Positions 38,522 through 47,711 of a stretch of DNA of 64,000 bases are shown piece by piece (position 1 is the stretch's first letter; each line of letters starts with the position of its first letter). Position numbers and translations under genes: made by a program. Under the pieces are notes generated by a model. It was not told where the DNA came from. It worked only from the letters and a program-made list of their open reading frames with translations, and did no database searches. Source of the stretch: Thalassotalea litorea (GTDB taxonomy: Bacteria > Pseudomonadota > Gammaproteobacteria > Enterobacterales > Alteromonadaceae); contig NZ_VCBC01000015.1 in the NCBI RefSeq assembly GCF_005843925.1, forward strand, positions 1-64,000, in the 5' to 3' direction.

Positions 38522-38614
38522 TGAAAAGGCCGACACATTAATTAAGCCTTTTCCAATTGCTAATTACTCCTTCCTTTTGGCTTAACCTGACCTCTGTCTC
38601 GTTAAGCCTTTTTT
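38522..38614 (+). terminator. Two hairpins after the NTF2-like gene
   Basis: AAAAGGC at 38524-38530 pairs with GCCTTTT at 38546-38552, and GGCTTAAC at 38579-38586 pairs with GTTAAGCC at 38601-38608, followed by a T run. The second is the better rho-independent terminator for the plus-strand gene. Confidence 0.6.
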
Positions 38615-38624
38615 ATTGAGTACG

Positions 38625-41600
38625 TTACGAGTCACCGGTCAACGCCTGCCCCTTTATCTTTTCACGCAAGGTCTGAACAATGACGTAGCAGATAGGGATC
38701 ACAACGGTACCTATCACCAGCGCGACAAGCATGCCGCCAAAGACAGTAATACCCAAGGAGCGCTGACTGAACATACCTGCGCCTGTGGCAACCACTAACG
38801 GCAGGATACCAACGATAAAAGACACCCCGGTCATACATACCGCACGAAAACGCAGACTTGCCGCAATGCTTGCAGCTTTTACAATACTCTGCCCTTCCTC
38901 TTCCCGTTGATGACGGGCGAATTCAACAATCAATATGGCATTCTTTGCTGCCATGCCTATGAGTAGGATCAACCCAACCTGAGCAAACAGGTTTAACGCG
39001 ACCCCCGTGATATTCAATGCCAGCAGGGCGCCAGCAATGGCCATTGGTACCACAAGAATTATCGCCGTGGGAATCGACCAACTTTCATACTGCCCGACCA
39101 GGAATAAATAGATGAAAACCAGCGCCAGACTATAAGCGTAAACCGCCATATTACCTGCCTCAATTTCCTGATATGTCATCCCTGTCCATTCCGATTGATA
39201 TCCTGTAGGAAGTATATTTGCGGCGACTTCTTCCATCGCTTTAATGCCATCGCCCGAGCTAAACCCCTGACTGGATTCGGCACGTATCGTGACTGAATTG
39301 TAAAGATTGTAGCGATCACTGATATCCGGGCCATGAATCGGCTCAACCGATGCGAACGTATTCAGGGGGATCATTTCGCCATCGTTATTGCGCACAAACA
39401 ACAAAAACAGGTCAGACACCGTGCCCCGATACTCTGGCTTGGCCTGCATAATGACCTTATAGGTCTGGCCAAACTTGGTGAAATCATTAATATACTGCGA
39501 ACCTAACTGCGCCTGCAGGGTTGAAAAGACACTATCGATATTGATCCCTAATGCTTTTGCCTTAACCCGATCAACATCAATCAAATACTGTGGGACATTG
39601 GCACGAAAAGTACTATAAACATTTGTTAATGCCGGAACCTGATTGGCCTCTACCACAAAATCGGTGATCACCTGAGCAAAATCTGAAGCCGGTCTGGCCA
39701 AAGAGTCTTGAACAATGAATTCCAAGCCGCCAACCGCGCCCATCCCTGGTACCGCAGGAGGTGCGATTGCTACCACCTGAGCTTCCGGAAAATGCTTAAA
39801 CGCCATCGCATTCACACTTTGCGTCACCGCAAATACCACATCTTGTTCCTGTTCTCGTAAATCCCAGTGCTTTAAAACGATAAACAAGGAGCCGGCATTG
39901 CTTTGCGCGGCAGAATTTAAAATCGAATAGCCCGATACTGACGTCACGCTCTCAATTCTTGTGTCTTTTTGTAAATCTTGCGTGAGCCTATCCAAGACCT
40001 TTTGCGTTCGCCCTAAAGAACTGGCATCAGGGAGTTGCACGGAGACAATAAAAATCCCCTTATCTTCCGAAGGCACGAACCCCGTTGGTGTGCGCATAAA
40101 TCCCCAACCTAGCGCAACAAAAACGACCAACATAGCAATGGCAACTCTGACCGTTTTACTGACCAGATAGGAAACCACGGCGGAATATCGATTACGGATT
40201 TTATCAAACCAGCGGTTAAAGCCCTGGTACCAGGCAGGCTCCTGAGTTTGTTTTTTTAAAAGTAACCGGCATAGGGCGGGACTCAGGGTCAAGGCATTGA
40301 GAGAGCTAAACAATACCGCGACACAAATGGTTACGGCAAATTGTCGATACATGATCCCGGTTAATCCCGGCAGTAGCGCGACAGGGACAAATACCGCAAG
40401 TAAGACTAGGGTTGTCGCCATAATCGGCCCGGTAACTTCTTCCATCGTTAACGTTACCGCCTGCTCGGAAGTCATGTCAGATTCCGTTAAATGGCGCTGG
40501 GTATTCTCAACCACCAATATTGCATCATCGACAACGATTCCAATTGCCAGAATTAATCCGAACAGGGTTATGGTATTTATCGACATACCCGCCAATAAAA
40601 GAATGCCAAAAGAAGCAATAAGAGAAACAGGTATTGCAATCGAAGGAACCACCGCAGCCCGCCAATTGCCGAGAAAAATGAAGGTAATGATGATCACCAA
40701 CGCAACCGCCTGGTACAGCGAAATTTGTACTTTACTTATCGAAGTACTGATATAGCGGGTTGTATCGTAACCGATTGAATATTTGATCCCGTCGGGGAAA
40801 TCCTGACTAAGTTCCTGCATTAATGTTTTTACATTTTCGCCACTCTCGATCGCATTTGCACCGGGTAATAGGTATAAAGCAATGGTACTCGCCGCTTTAC
40901 CATCAACCTGAGTGATAACCGCGTAATCCTCCTGACCCAGTTCGATGTCGGCGACATCCTGCAAATACACAAACGAACCGTCGGATCGAGAACGAATCAC
41001 GATATTGGCAAATTCTTCGACTTCCGTGAGGGTTCCTTTGGCCTGCAATGTGTATTGAGTTTGAATATCACTATCGTATGGGGGGGCGCCAACTTTGCCT
41101 GCCGCGACCTGAATATTCTGCTCATTCAGGGCGGCACGTACATCATTCGCGGTAACGCGCAATGATGCCATTTTTTGCGGATCAAGCCATATCCGCATTG
41201 AATAATCGGCCTCACCCATAATCATCGCTTCAGAGATGCCATTTACCCTTTTCAAGCGATTTAGGAGATTGATTTTTACGTAATTGGAAATGAATACCCG
41301 GTCAAAGCCTTTACTCTGTGCATACACATTGACCAGGAACAGCATATCTGGAGATTGCTTTTTAACCGTGACGCCGGTAAGACGAATGTCCTGGGGCAAT
41401 TTAGGCTCCGCCATGGCAACCTGATTTTGCACTCGGACTAAGGCTAAATCGGCATCGGTACCGATCGCAAAAGTCACCGTCAGGCGATAACTGCCATCAT
41501 TCGCACTTTTTGAAGACATATAAATCATGCCTTCAACGCCATTGACGACTTCCTCGATTGGCTGGGCAACTTTTTCTTTTACCACAGATGCAGATGCACC

Positions 41601-41753
41601 GGTATAGTAAGCACTGACAACCACCTGAGGTGGAGCAACCGATGGATATTCTGAAATGGGTAAAATCGCGGCGGAGATCACCCCTATCAAACTTAAAACA
41701 ATGGCAATAACCAGGGCAAGTTTAGGGCGCTGGATAAAGGTTTTACTAAACAT
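38625..41753 (-). CDS. RND efflux transporter permease, HAE1 family
   Basis: A 1042-residue inner-membrane pump of the AcrB/MexB/MexF type. Twelve membrane helices flank two large periplasmic porter loops. The proton-relay Asp pair in helix 4 is seen in [19 protein letters not shown]. The start [23 protein letters not shown] is typical. It exports hydrophobic drugs or other compounds using the proton gradient. It is directly preceded by its adaptor gene (2-bp gap). No outer-membrane channel gene and no local regulator are in the operon, so it probably uses a TolC encoded elsewhere. Confidence 0.93.
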   Translation of the reverse strand: MFSKTFIQRPKLALVIAIVLSLIGVISAAILPISEYPSVAPPQVVVSAYYTGASASVVKEKVAQPIEEVVNGVEGMIYMSSKSANDGSYRLTVTFAIGTDADLALVRVQNQVAMAEPKLPQDIRLTGVTVKKQSPDMLFLVNVYAQSKGFDRVFISNYVKINLLNRLKRVNGISEAMIMGEADYSMRIWLDPQKMASLRVTANDVRAALNEQNIQVAAGKVGAPPYDSDIQTQYTLQAKGTLTEVEEFANIVIRSRSDGSFVYLQDVADIELGQEDYAVITQVDGKAASTIALYLLPGANAIESGENVKTLMQELSQDFPDGIKYSIGYDTTRYISTSISKVQISLYQAVALVIIITFIFLGNWRAAVVPSIAIPVSLIASFGILLLAGMSINTITLFGLILAIGIVVDDAILVVENTQRHLTESDMTSEQAVTLTMEEVTGPIMATTLVLLAVFVPVALLPGLTGIMYRQFAVTICVAVLFSSLNALTLSPALCRLLLKKQTQEPAWYQGFNRWFDKIRNRYSAVVSYLVSKTVRVAIAMLVVFVALGWGFMRTPTGFVPSEDKGIFIVSVQLPDASSLGRTQKVLDRLTQDLQKDTRIESVTSVSGYSILNSAAQSNAGSLFIVLKHWDLREQEQDVVFAVTQSVNAMAFKHFPEAQVVAIAPPAVPGMGAVGGLEFIVQDSLARPASDFAQVITDFVVEANQVPALTNVYSTFRANVPQYLIDVDRVKAKALGINIDSVFSTLQAQLGSQYINDFTKFGQTYKVIMQAKPEYRGTVSDLFLLFVRNNDGEMIPLNTFASVEPIHGPDISDRYNLYNSVTIRAESSQGFSSGDGIKAMEEVAANILPTGYQSEWTGMTYQEIEAGNMAVYAYSLALVFIYLFLVGQYESWSIPTAIILVVPMAIAGALLALNITGVALNLFAQVGLILLIGMAAKNAILIVEFARHQREEEGQSIVKAASIAASLRFRAVCMTGVSFIVGILPLVVATGAGMFSQRSLGITVFGGMLVALVIGTVVIPICYVIVQTLREKIKGQALTGDS

Positions 41754-41755
41754 GC

Positions 41756-42910
41756 TCAGCCCTCTATTTCAGGCACAGTGCGATCTTCGGCTTTTATTGG
41801 ATTCACCTTTTGACCACTGCGGATCCTCTGCACTCCTTGGATCACGATAGTATCGCCGTTTTTCAGGCCTTTGTTGACGATAACCATGACATCAACGCGC
41901 TCGCCAAGGCCTACGTTTTGTCGACTCACCTTTTTCTTATCATCGACCACCATCACAAACTCGCCCTGTTGGTCGGATTGTACGGCACTTTGCGGGATCA
42001 TCACTGTGGCAACTTCCACCGGTTCTTCAACAATGACATTGACATATTGGCCGGGCTTTAGCATGCCTTCAGGATTCGGTATCGTTGCTCTGACTTCCAT
42101 CGTACCGGTTTTTGGATCCACCCGGTTTGAGACAAACGTTATCTTGCCTTCATGGGGGTAAAATTCATCTTTCTCTAACGCAATTTTGATCACAACTTCA
42201 TCACGTCGTTCGGCGCGCGGCATTTTTGCACGGGCCTCTGTGAATTTTTTTGCCATACGCCAATAAATTTTTTCACTGACAAAAAACGGCACTTCCATGT
42301 TGTTTGTCGAGACAATTGTCGTTAACTCGCCCGATTCAGGGCTTACCACATCACCGACGCTATAAATGCTGCGACCAATTTTTCCCGAAATTGGCGCCTC
42401 TATAGTGGCATAACTCAAATCTACTTTGGCGTTATCCAATTTCGCTTTAGCAGATGCCAGCGCCGATTGTGCTTCTTGCAGTTTTGCTTCCAGCGCATCG
42501 AGCTCTGAGCTCGAAATATAACCATCTGGCGCCAATTCCTGACCCCGCTTATAGTTTTTATCCGCTGCATTTAACGCCGATTGTGACCTTGATACTTCCG
42601 CTTCACTCTGTTTCTTTTGCGCTTGCAACTCATCATCATTGAGTTTAAACAAAACGCTGCCGGATTTAATTTCCCGACCTTCAGAAAAGTTAATGGATTC
42701 AATTTTTGCTTTCACCCGGGCGAGAATTTTGACGTCGCTAGACGCATTCAGGCGCCCGACAAAACTCGCCGTCCCCCGATACGGAAACGATTTCACTTTC
42801 TGCACCACAACTTCAACATCGGGCGCTTGCTGCGGGGCGGGTTTGCAGCCCAACAGGCCAACCCATACCAACGAAAATAGAGTGAATAAGGAAATATACG
42901 TTTTTGACAT
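41756..42910 (-). CDS. RND efflux periplasmic adaptor lipoprotein
   Basis: A membrane-fusion protein of about 384 residues from the ATG at 42910, which has AGGA upstream; the frame opens at 42943. Lipobox VGLLGC is in the first 25 residues, then the beta-barrel, lipoyl and long alpha-hairpin (about 105-165, with [22 protein letters not shown]...) characteristic of AcrA/MexE-type adaptors. It links the RND pump to an outer-membrane TolC-type channel. Its stop is 2 bp from the pump start, showing co-transcription. Confidence 0.92.
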   Translation of the reverse strand: MSKTYISLFTLFSLVWVGLLGCKPAPQQAPDVEVVVQKVKSFPYRGTASFVGRLNASSDVKILARVKAKIESINFSEGREIKSGSVLFKLNDDELQAQKKQSEAEVSRSQSALNAADKNYKRGQELAPDGYISSSELDALEAKLQEAQSALASAKAKLDNAKVDLSYATIEAPISGKIGRSIYSVGDVVSPESGELTTIVSTNNMEVPFFVSEKIYWRMAKKFTEARAKMPRAERRDEVVIKIALEKDEFYPHEGKITFVSNRVDPKTGTMEVRATIPNPEGMLKPGQYVNVIVEEPVEVATVMIPQSAVQSDQQGEFVMVVDDKKKVSRQNVGLGERVDVMVIVNKGLKNGDTIVIQGVQRIRSGQKVNPIKAEDRTVPEIEG

Positions 42911-43092
42911 GGTTTGTATCCTGTCGTTTTTTTTATTTTCCACCGAACACGTGGCTCAAGTAGCGGCCATGATTGTGTCTGACTATCGCGGTTAGGCAGC
43001 TCGCAAGCCGTCAATGGTCGCTCATACAAATGGCTATCGAAGATATAAGTATAGAAAAATTATAGGATTTGCCGAGAAATGGCGAAAAAGAA

Positions 43093-43121
43093 AAAACCCC
43101 GAGCCAAAGCATCGGGGTTTT
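43093..43121 (-). terminator. Rho-independent terminator after nagP
   Basis: AAAACCCCGA and TCGGGGTTTT pair around a short loop, 22 bp past the nagP stop. The A tract on the plus strand becomes T on the minus strand, which ends the nagK-nagB-nagA-nagP transcript. Confidence 0.85.
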
Positions 43122-43143
43122 ATTAAGGACTGAGTCGGGTGAC

Positions 43144-44469
43144 TTATTTCCAGCTTTTGATTTTATATCCTTTAACCGCATAAAACAGAATAAACAGATA
43201 ACACGGCAACATGACCAGATAAGCCCCTTGTTGGCCGGCATCTGAGGCGGAACTTGCCAGTCCCCAGAACAGCGGACCGAATGCACCACCAGCAATCCCC
43301 ATAACAAGCAATGCAGAGCCAATGCTGGTAAGTTTGCCTAAACCCGAAAGCGCCAATGGCCACACTGCCGGCCAGACAATTGCGTTGGCCAAACCGAGCA
43401 ATGCAATTAATAACAAGCTATCCGGTAGCATGGCACCACCAAATGGAACCAACAACGCATTCGCCAGCATAAAGGAATCATTATCGGCAACGACCACTAA
43501 AACCGTTAAAATAATGCCCAATATCGCTGATATTGTTAGCGCGGTTGGCTGCGATAAAAAGCGAGGAATGGTAATAATACCGATGATATAACCCGCTACC
43601 ATACATGCCATGGTATAAGACGTCATCACTGCATAATTCTCAATGCCAAGCGATAAGGCATAAGTGCCAATGGTATCGCCAGCAATCACTTCAACCGCAA
43701 CATAGAAAAACAATGCCGCTACACCTAACACTAAATTCGGATGCTTAGCCGCATCTCGCAGGCGGTTGGTGTTGCCATCGTCTTCATCATCTTCTTTGGC
43801 AAGCTCAGGCAACGGTGATTTTTTCACCAGCAACGCCAATGCACCAATAAATAGTGCCATTCCTAAATAAGGAAGCACCAGACCATTGGCCATTTCATCA
43901 ATTTGAACCTGGGTTAAATCCGTACCGACGCGATCTTTAAAGCTATCTAAAATTAGTGCGGTAAACACCATAGGCGCAACAACACCAGCACTCTTATTCA
44001 AGATCCCCATCACACTCACACGTGCCGCCGCAGATTCTTCCGGACCGATGCGCACAACATAAGGATTTACTGCCGTTTGCAACAATGTCTGCCCTGCGCC
44101 CATCACTAACTGAGCAAAGAGAAACAATGCAAATATCTGGGTTTTTGCCGCTGGGATAAACAGTAAACCTGCGGCCATCATGCCAGCCATACCAAGTGCC
44201 ATACCGGTTTTATAGCCAACTTTGCGAATTAACCAGGCGGATGGCAAAGCGGTAAAGGTAACCGCAATATAAAAGGAAAATAGGATTAATGATGCCTGAA
44301 AAGGCGTTAATTGCAGGATTTGCTTGAGGTACGGCATTAGCGAGCCATTAAGCCAGGTTGCAAACCCAAGAATGAAAAATAACCCGGCAACGATCGCCAT
44401 GGGCACGAAACTACTTTTTGATTGTTCTGTCATGGGCGAAGCCATATTAGCACCTTTTGTTTGTTGCAT
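43144..44469 (-). CDS. nagP: N-acetylglucosamine permease NagP (FHS/MFS family)
   Basis: A 441-residue 12-helix transporter of the fucose-permease-like group of the major facilitator superfamily. Similarity is clearest at the start (FILGFATWLNGSLMPYLKQIL) and at VNPYVVRIGPEESAAARVS. Shewanella and Alteromonas use NagP for GlcNAc uptake without PTS. It is the last gene of nagK-nagB-nagA-nagP, and the following terminator fits. Substrate identity rests on context and this motif pattern. Confidence 0.9.
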   Translation of the reverse strand: MQQTKGANMASPMTEQSKSSFVPMAIVAGLFFILGFATWLNGSLMPYLKQILQLTPFQASLILFSFYIAVTFTALPSAWLIRKVGYKTGMALGMAGMMAAGLLFIPAAKTQIFALFLFAQLVMGAGQTLLQTAVNPYVVRIGPEESAAARVSVMGILNKSAGVVAPMVFTALILDSFKDRVGTDLTQVQIDEMANGLVLPYLGMALFIGALALLVKKSPLPELAKEDDEDDGNTNRLRDAAKHPNLVLGVAALFFYVAVEVIAGDTIGTYALSLGIENYAVMTSYTMACMVAGYIIGIITIPRFLSQPTALTISAILGIILTVLVVVADNDSFMLANALLVPFGGAMLPDSLLLIALLGLANAIVWPAVWPLALSGLGKLTSIGSALLVMGIAGGAFGPLFWGLASSASDAGQQGAYLVMLPCYLFILFYAVKGYKIKSWK

Positions 44470-44522
44470 AATTCCCCAACTATTTTTTTAGTTTTTATTA
44501 TTTTAATAAAGCAAAGGCGCGA

Positions 44523-45653
44523 TTAAACAATTCGCGCCCCGTAAACCCAAGTTTGAGTGACATTAAGGTCGTCATCAAAAATGACAAAATCAGCGGTCGC
44601 CCCTACTTTTAAATGCCCCAGCGTTTTGTCGATATGTAAAAACTGCGCCGGATACAAAGAAGCCATTCGTAACGCTTCTTCTAAAGGTTGTTGCAGTTTT
44701 TCGACGGTGTTTTTCACCGCACTCGCCATATCCAGACAAGAGCCTGCCAGTTCACCTGTGGTGGCATTTAACCGATCACCATTTCGAAGTACGGTGGCAC
44801 CGAGTAACTCAAAGCTGTCTTCATCGCTACCTACCGGCGACATTGCATCGGTAACCAGCATTATCTTACCGGTTTGTTTGGTTTTAATCGCCAGCTTCGC
44901 AGAATCATAATGAACATGATGTCCATCAACAATCAGACCACACCAGCTATTATCATCGAGTAATGCCGCTCCGACCATGCCGGGTTCTCGAGATTGAAAT
45001 GCAGACATCGCATTAAACAAATGGGTAAAGCCGCTCGCACCAGCCTCCAGCGCTTTAGTGACAGTGGCAAAATCAGCATTCGAATGCCCCAGGCACACAT
45101 GCACACCAGCCTCAACCAAACGAGTGATATCTACAGGCGCTACGGTTTCCGGTGCTAATGTAACAATGACCTGCCCCAGATCCTGACGGCAAAACACCGC
45201 CATTTCCCGTTCGCTGATTGGTCGAATAAAGCTGGCATTATGGACACCTTTTTTCGGTACCGATAAATGCGGCCCTTCAAAATGCACACCAATAATCCCC
45301 GGAACTCTGTCGGCCATAGCGGCACTGATCACATCCGCGGTGCTTTCCATCACTTGTACATCGTCGGTGATCAAGGTTGGCAACATCGCTGTTGTGCCGT
45401 ATTGGGCATGAGCTTTAAACATGACTTCGAGTGTTTTAATGCTCGGCGCCACATTTAACAGCACACCACCACCGCCATTTACCTGAACATCGATTAACCC
45501 TGGCGCCATCAGCCCCTGAATTTGTTCGGCTTTGGGGTGGTGTCCCTGAATTTCTTCAGTATGAATAACTCGTCCATCGAGCAACTCCACGACACAATTT
45601 TTGTGTAGAGTTTCACCATCAAAAAACGCGCTAACCTGAAGTAATTGCTGCAT
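44523..45653 (-). CDS. nagA: N-acetylglucosamine-6-phosphate deacetylase
   Basis: Removes acetate from GlcNAc-6-P. At 376 residues the TIM-barrel metal sites are visible: IDVQVNGGGG, HFEGPHLS (Glu), LGHSNAD (His), THLFNAM (His) and MLVTDAMSPVG (catalytic Asp). It follows nagB-II with a 1-bp gap, in one operon with nagK and nagP. Confidence 0.95.
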   Translation of the reverse strand: MQQLLQVSAFFDGETLHKNCVVELLDGRVIHTEEIQGHHPKAEQIQGLMAPGLIDVQVNGGGGVLLNVAPSIKTLEVMFKAHAQYGTTAMLPTLITDDVQVMESTADVISAAMADRVPGIIGVHFEGPHLSVPKKGVHNASFIRPISEREMAVFCRQDLGQVIVTLAPETVAPVDITRLVEAGVHVCLGHSNADFATVTKALEAGASGFTHLFNAMSAFQSREPGMVGAALLDDNSWCGLIVDGHHVHYDSAKLAIKTKQTGKIMLVTDAMSPVGSDEDSFELLGATVLRNGDRLNATTGELAGSCLDMASAVKNTVEKLQQPLEEALRMASLYPAQFLHIDKTLGHLKVGATADFVIFDDDLNVTQTWVYGARIV

Positions 45654-45654
45654 A

Positions 45655-46650
45655 TTATAAAGTCCGTGTTACTTTTTTAAGTCCTTGTGGTTCATCTGGA
45701 TTAAAGCCTTTTGCTAAGGCTACTTTTTCAACGTCCAGATAAAAACGCTGTAAAACTAACAATGGAGCCAGTCTTGGATGAATATCATTAACCACCTGAT
45801 CCAGATGAATCATGTCCGCACCGCGACTCGTTACTTCAACAACCTGCTCTTTATGAGCACTTGCCGACTCATCATTCACATGACAATCAATTATGGTAAG
45901 TTGTTGAGCGACTAGGGTAACGGGTCCATGCAGAAACTCCGCACTGGAAAACGCTTCCGCGTGAATCGAACAGACTTCTTTTAGCTTTAATGCGATTTCT
46001 TTACTTACCGCAAACCCCAGGCCGCGACCAAGCACAACCAGGTTACGGGTATCGGCTAACGATTGAGCCGATAATTGCACATCGCTATCGATTGCTTTTT
46101 GTAAGCCTGCGGGTAATGTCTGCAGGGCATTAATTAATTCTTCGTTTTTACCCCAATTTGCCGCTAACTGCAATAATGCACTTAATGTGGCAAGGTAACT
46201 TTTAGTTGCCGCCACCGAGTTTTCAGGGCCGGCTTTTAACGGTAAAACATCGTCGACAAGCTGTGCTAAAGGCGATGATTCATCATTTACCAATGCGATG
46301 GTGTAAGCCCCGGCATCTTTTGCCATTTGTGCCTGAGACAAAATATCCGGACTACGACCGGATTGTGAAATGACAATGGCCAAAGCTTTATCAAGTTTTA
46401 AGGTTTTGCCATAGACACTGGCAACCGAAGGCGCGGCCGCAAACGTCGGTACGCCAACTTCTATCTCAAATAAGTATTTCCCGAATACTCCAGCATGATC
46501 AGACGAACCACGGCCGATAATCATTACCATTTTCGGATCAATTTGATTCAGTTTGTCACCAATTTTGGCGGCGATATCGGCGTTTAATTTAAGTTGCTCG
46601 GCAACAACCTGAGGTGCTTGACGAGCTTCTTTTTCCATTAGAGTTGACAT
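45655..46650 (-). CDS. nagB-II: Glucosamine-6-phosphate deaminase, SIS type (NagB-II)
   Basis: Converts GlcN-6-P into fructose-6-phosphate. About 331 residues with two SIS domains, quite different from E. coli NagB. The first has MVMIIGRGSSDHAGVFGKYLFE and IVISQSGRSPDIL; the second has NLVVLGRGLGFAVSKEIALKLKEV and FLHGPVTLV. I take the ATG at 46650 as the start; the frame to 46767 overlaps nagK and shows no family sequence. The N-terminus is about where the next upstream gene (nagK) ends. Confidence 0.93.
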   Translation of the reverse strand: MSTLMEKEARQAPQVVAEQLKLNADIAAKIGDKLNQIDPKMVMIIGRGSSDHAGVFGKYLFEIEVGVPTFAAAPSVASVYGKTLKLDKALAIVISQSGRSPDILSQAQMAKDAGAYTIALVNDESSPLAQLVDDVLPLKAGPENSVAATKSYLATLSALLQLAANWGKNEELINALQTLPAGLQKAIDSDVQLSAQSLADTRNLVVLGRGLGFAVSKEIALKLKEVCSIHAEAFSSAEFLHGPVTLVAQQLTIIDCHVNDESASAHKEQVVEVTSRGADMIHLDQVVNDIHPRLAPLLVLQRFYLDVEKVALAKGFNPDEPQGLKKVTRTL

Positions 46651-46678
46651 AATTAATCTATATCCTGCGAAACGTGAA

Positions 46679-47560
46679 CTATTGAGTCTTTTGCTTAGCG
46701 AATAATACTGCACCGATTTCCGGAGCCTGCATGGGATCGCTAAATTGACTAAAGATGTCGGCGGCAAGCCAGTCCTTTAGACGGACTTGCAAGCCACCGA
46801 TCAGGGAGATCCGTGCCGGGTCTTTGGCCATCAATTTATGAAACACCGCAGTAAAATAATTACTTGCTTGCGCCAATATTTGTTGAGCCACTAAATCACC
46901 AGCATCCGCAGCATCAAACACATGGATTGCCAGACGCGCGTAAAACGTTGCACCTTGCCCCGACAATTGACTCACCAGATCATTGGAGTCATTACAGGCA
47001 AGAGCGTGATAAATTCGTTCAGTTAAGCCGGTTTGCGCACTTAAGTCATCGGCAGCCAGTAATACCTTCTGTACCGCTTGCAAACCAAGCCAGGCACCGG
47101 AGCAAGCATCACCTTGTGGAAAACCATGACCACCAACGATTAAGGATTCGCCATCGGTGTTCACATAACCCACCGAGCCGGTGCCACAAATCATAATTGC
47201 GCCATTTTCACCGTTATGAGCGCCGAGACAGGCAATGTGTAAATCGGTGGCTAAATGCATTACTTTAAAAGGATGCTGCCAAGCGTTCATCAAATCAAAA
47301 TATTTGGGAATGTTAACGCCAGCCAGACCGACACCGGCAATCAACTGATTCAGTTGTTGTTCGCCAAAACCGGCATCCGCCAGCGCTAGCAACGCGGCAT
47401 CGACAATCGATTTTTGTGCCTTTTCGACACTGTGAAATGGGTTCGCAGCCCCCGCAATACCTTCTCCCAGGCATTGCAGTTCTGCATCAAGGATCACGGC
47501 TTTGCATTTACTGCCACCGCCGTCGATACCTAAGTAGAGTTGTTGATGACTTGTATGCAT
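46679..47560 (-). CDS. nagK: N-acetylglucosamine kinase, BadF/BadG/BcrA/BcrD type
   Basis: Phosphorylates GlcNAc after uptake. The 293-residue protein has the ASKHA N-terminal loop GIDGGGSKCKAVILD and a second phosphate-binding loop ICGTGSVGYV, plus GGHGFPQGDACSGAWLGLQAVQ typical of the BcrAD family. It is the first gene of the nag operon. A NagR-type operator lies 84 bp upstream. Confidence 0.92.
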   Translation of the reverse strand: MHTSHQQLYLGIDGGGSKCKAVILDAELQCLGEGIAGAANPFHSVEKAQKSIVDAALLALADAGFGEQQLNQLIAGVGLAGVNIPKYFDLMNAWQHPFKVMHLATDLHIACLGAHNGENGAIMICGTGSVGYVNTDGESLIVGGHGFPQGDACSGAWLGLQAVQKVLLAADDLSAQTGLTERIYHALACNDSNDLVSQLSGQGATFYARLAIHVFDAADAGDLVAQQILAQASNYFTAVFHKLMAKDPARISLIGGLQVRLKDWLAADIFSQFSDPMQAPEIGAVLFAKQKTQ

Positions 47561-47643
47561 CTTGGCCTCTATTTACAACCAGAGCGGCTTAATCCAAGCC
47601 GCCAGTTTAAAATTTATCAAAGTTAAAATAAGTCTACCGATTA

Positions 47644-47659
47644 ATGACAACGCTGTCAT
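47644..47659. promoter_or_regulatory. NagR-type operator of the nag operon
   Basis: ATGACAACGCTGTCAT is a near-perfect palindrome in the promoter region of nagK. The identical 16-bp sequence recurs at 51743-51758. LacI-family regulators of GlcNAc use in Shewanella and related marine bacteria bind this kind of TGACA...TGTCA site. A possible -35 TTGTCA overlaps it, so binding would block transcription. Confidence 0.75.
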
Positions 47660-47711
47660 TAATTATTTAATGTTTTTTATGAAGTGTTAAAAAACATTAA
47701 GTTAAGTCGAT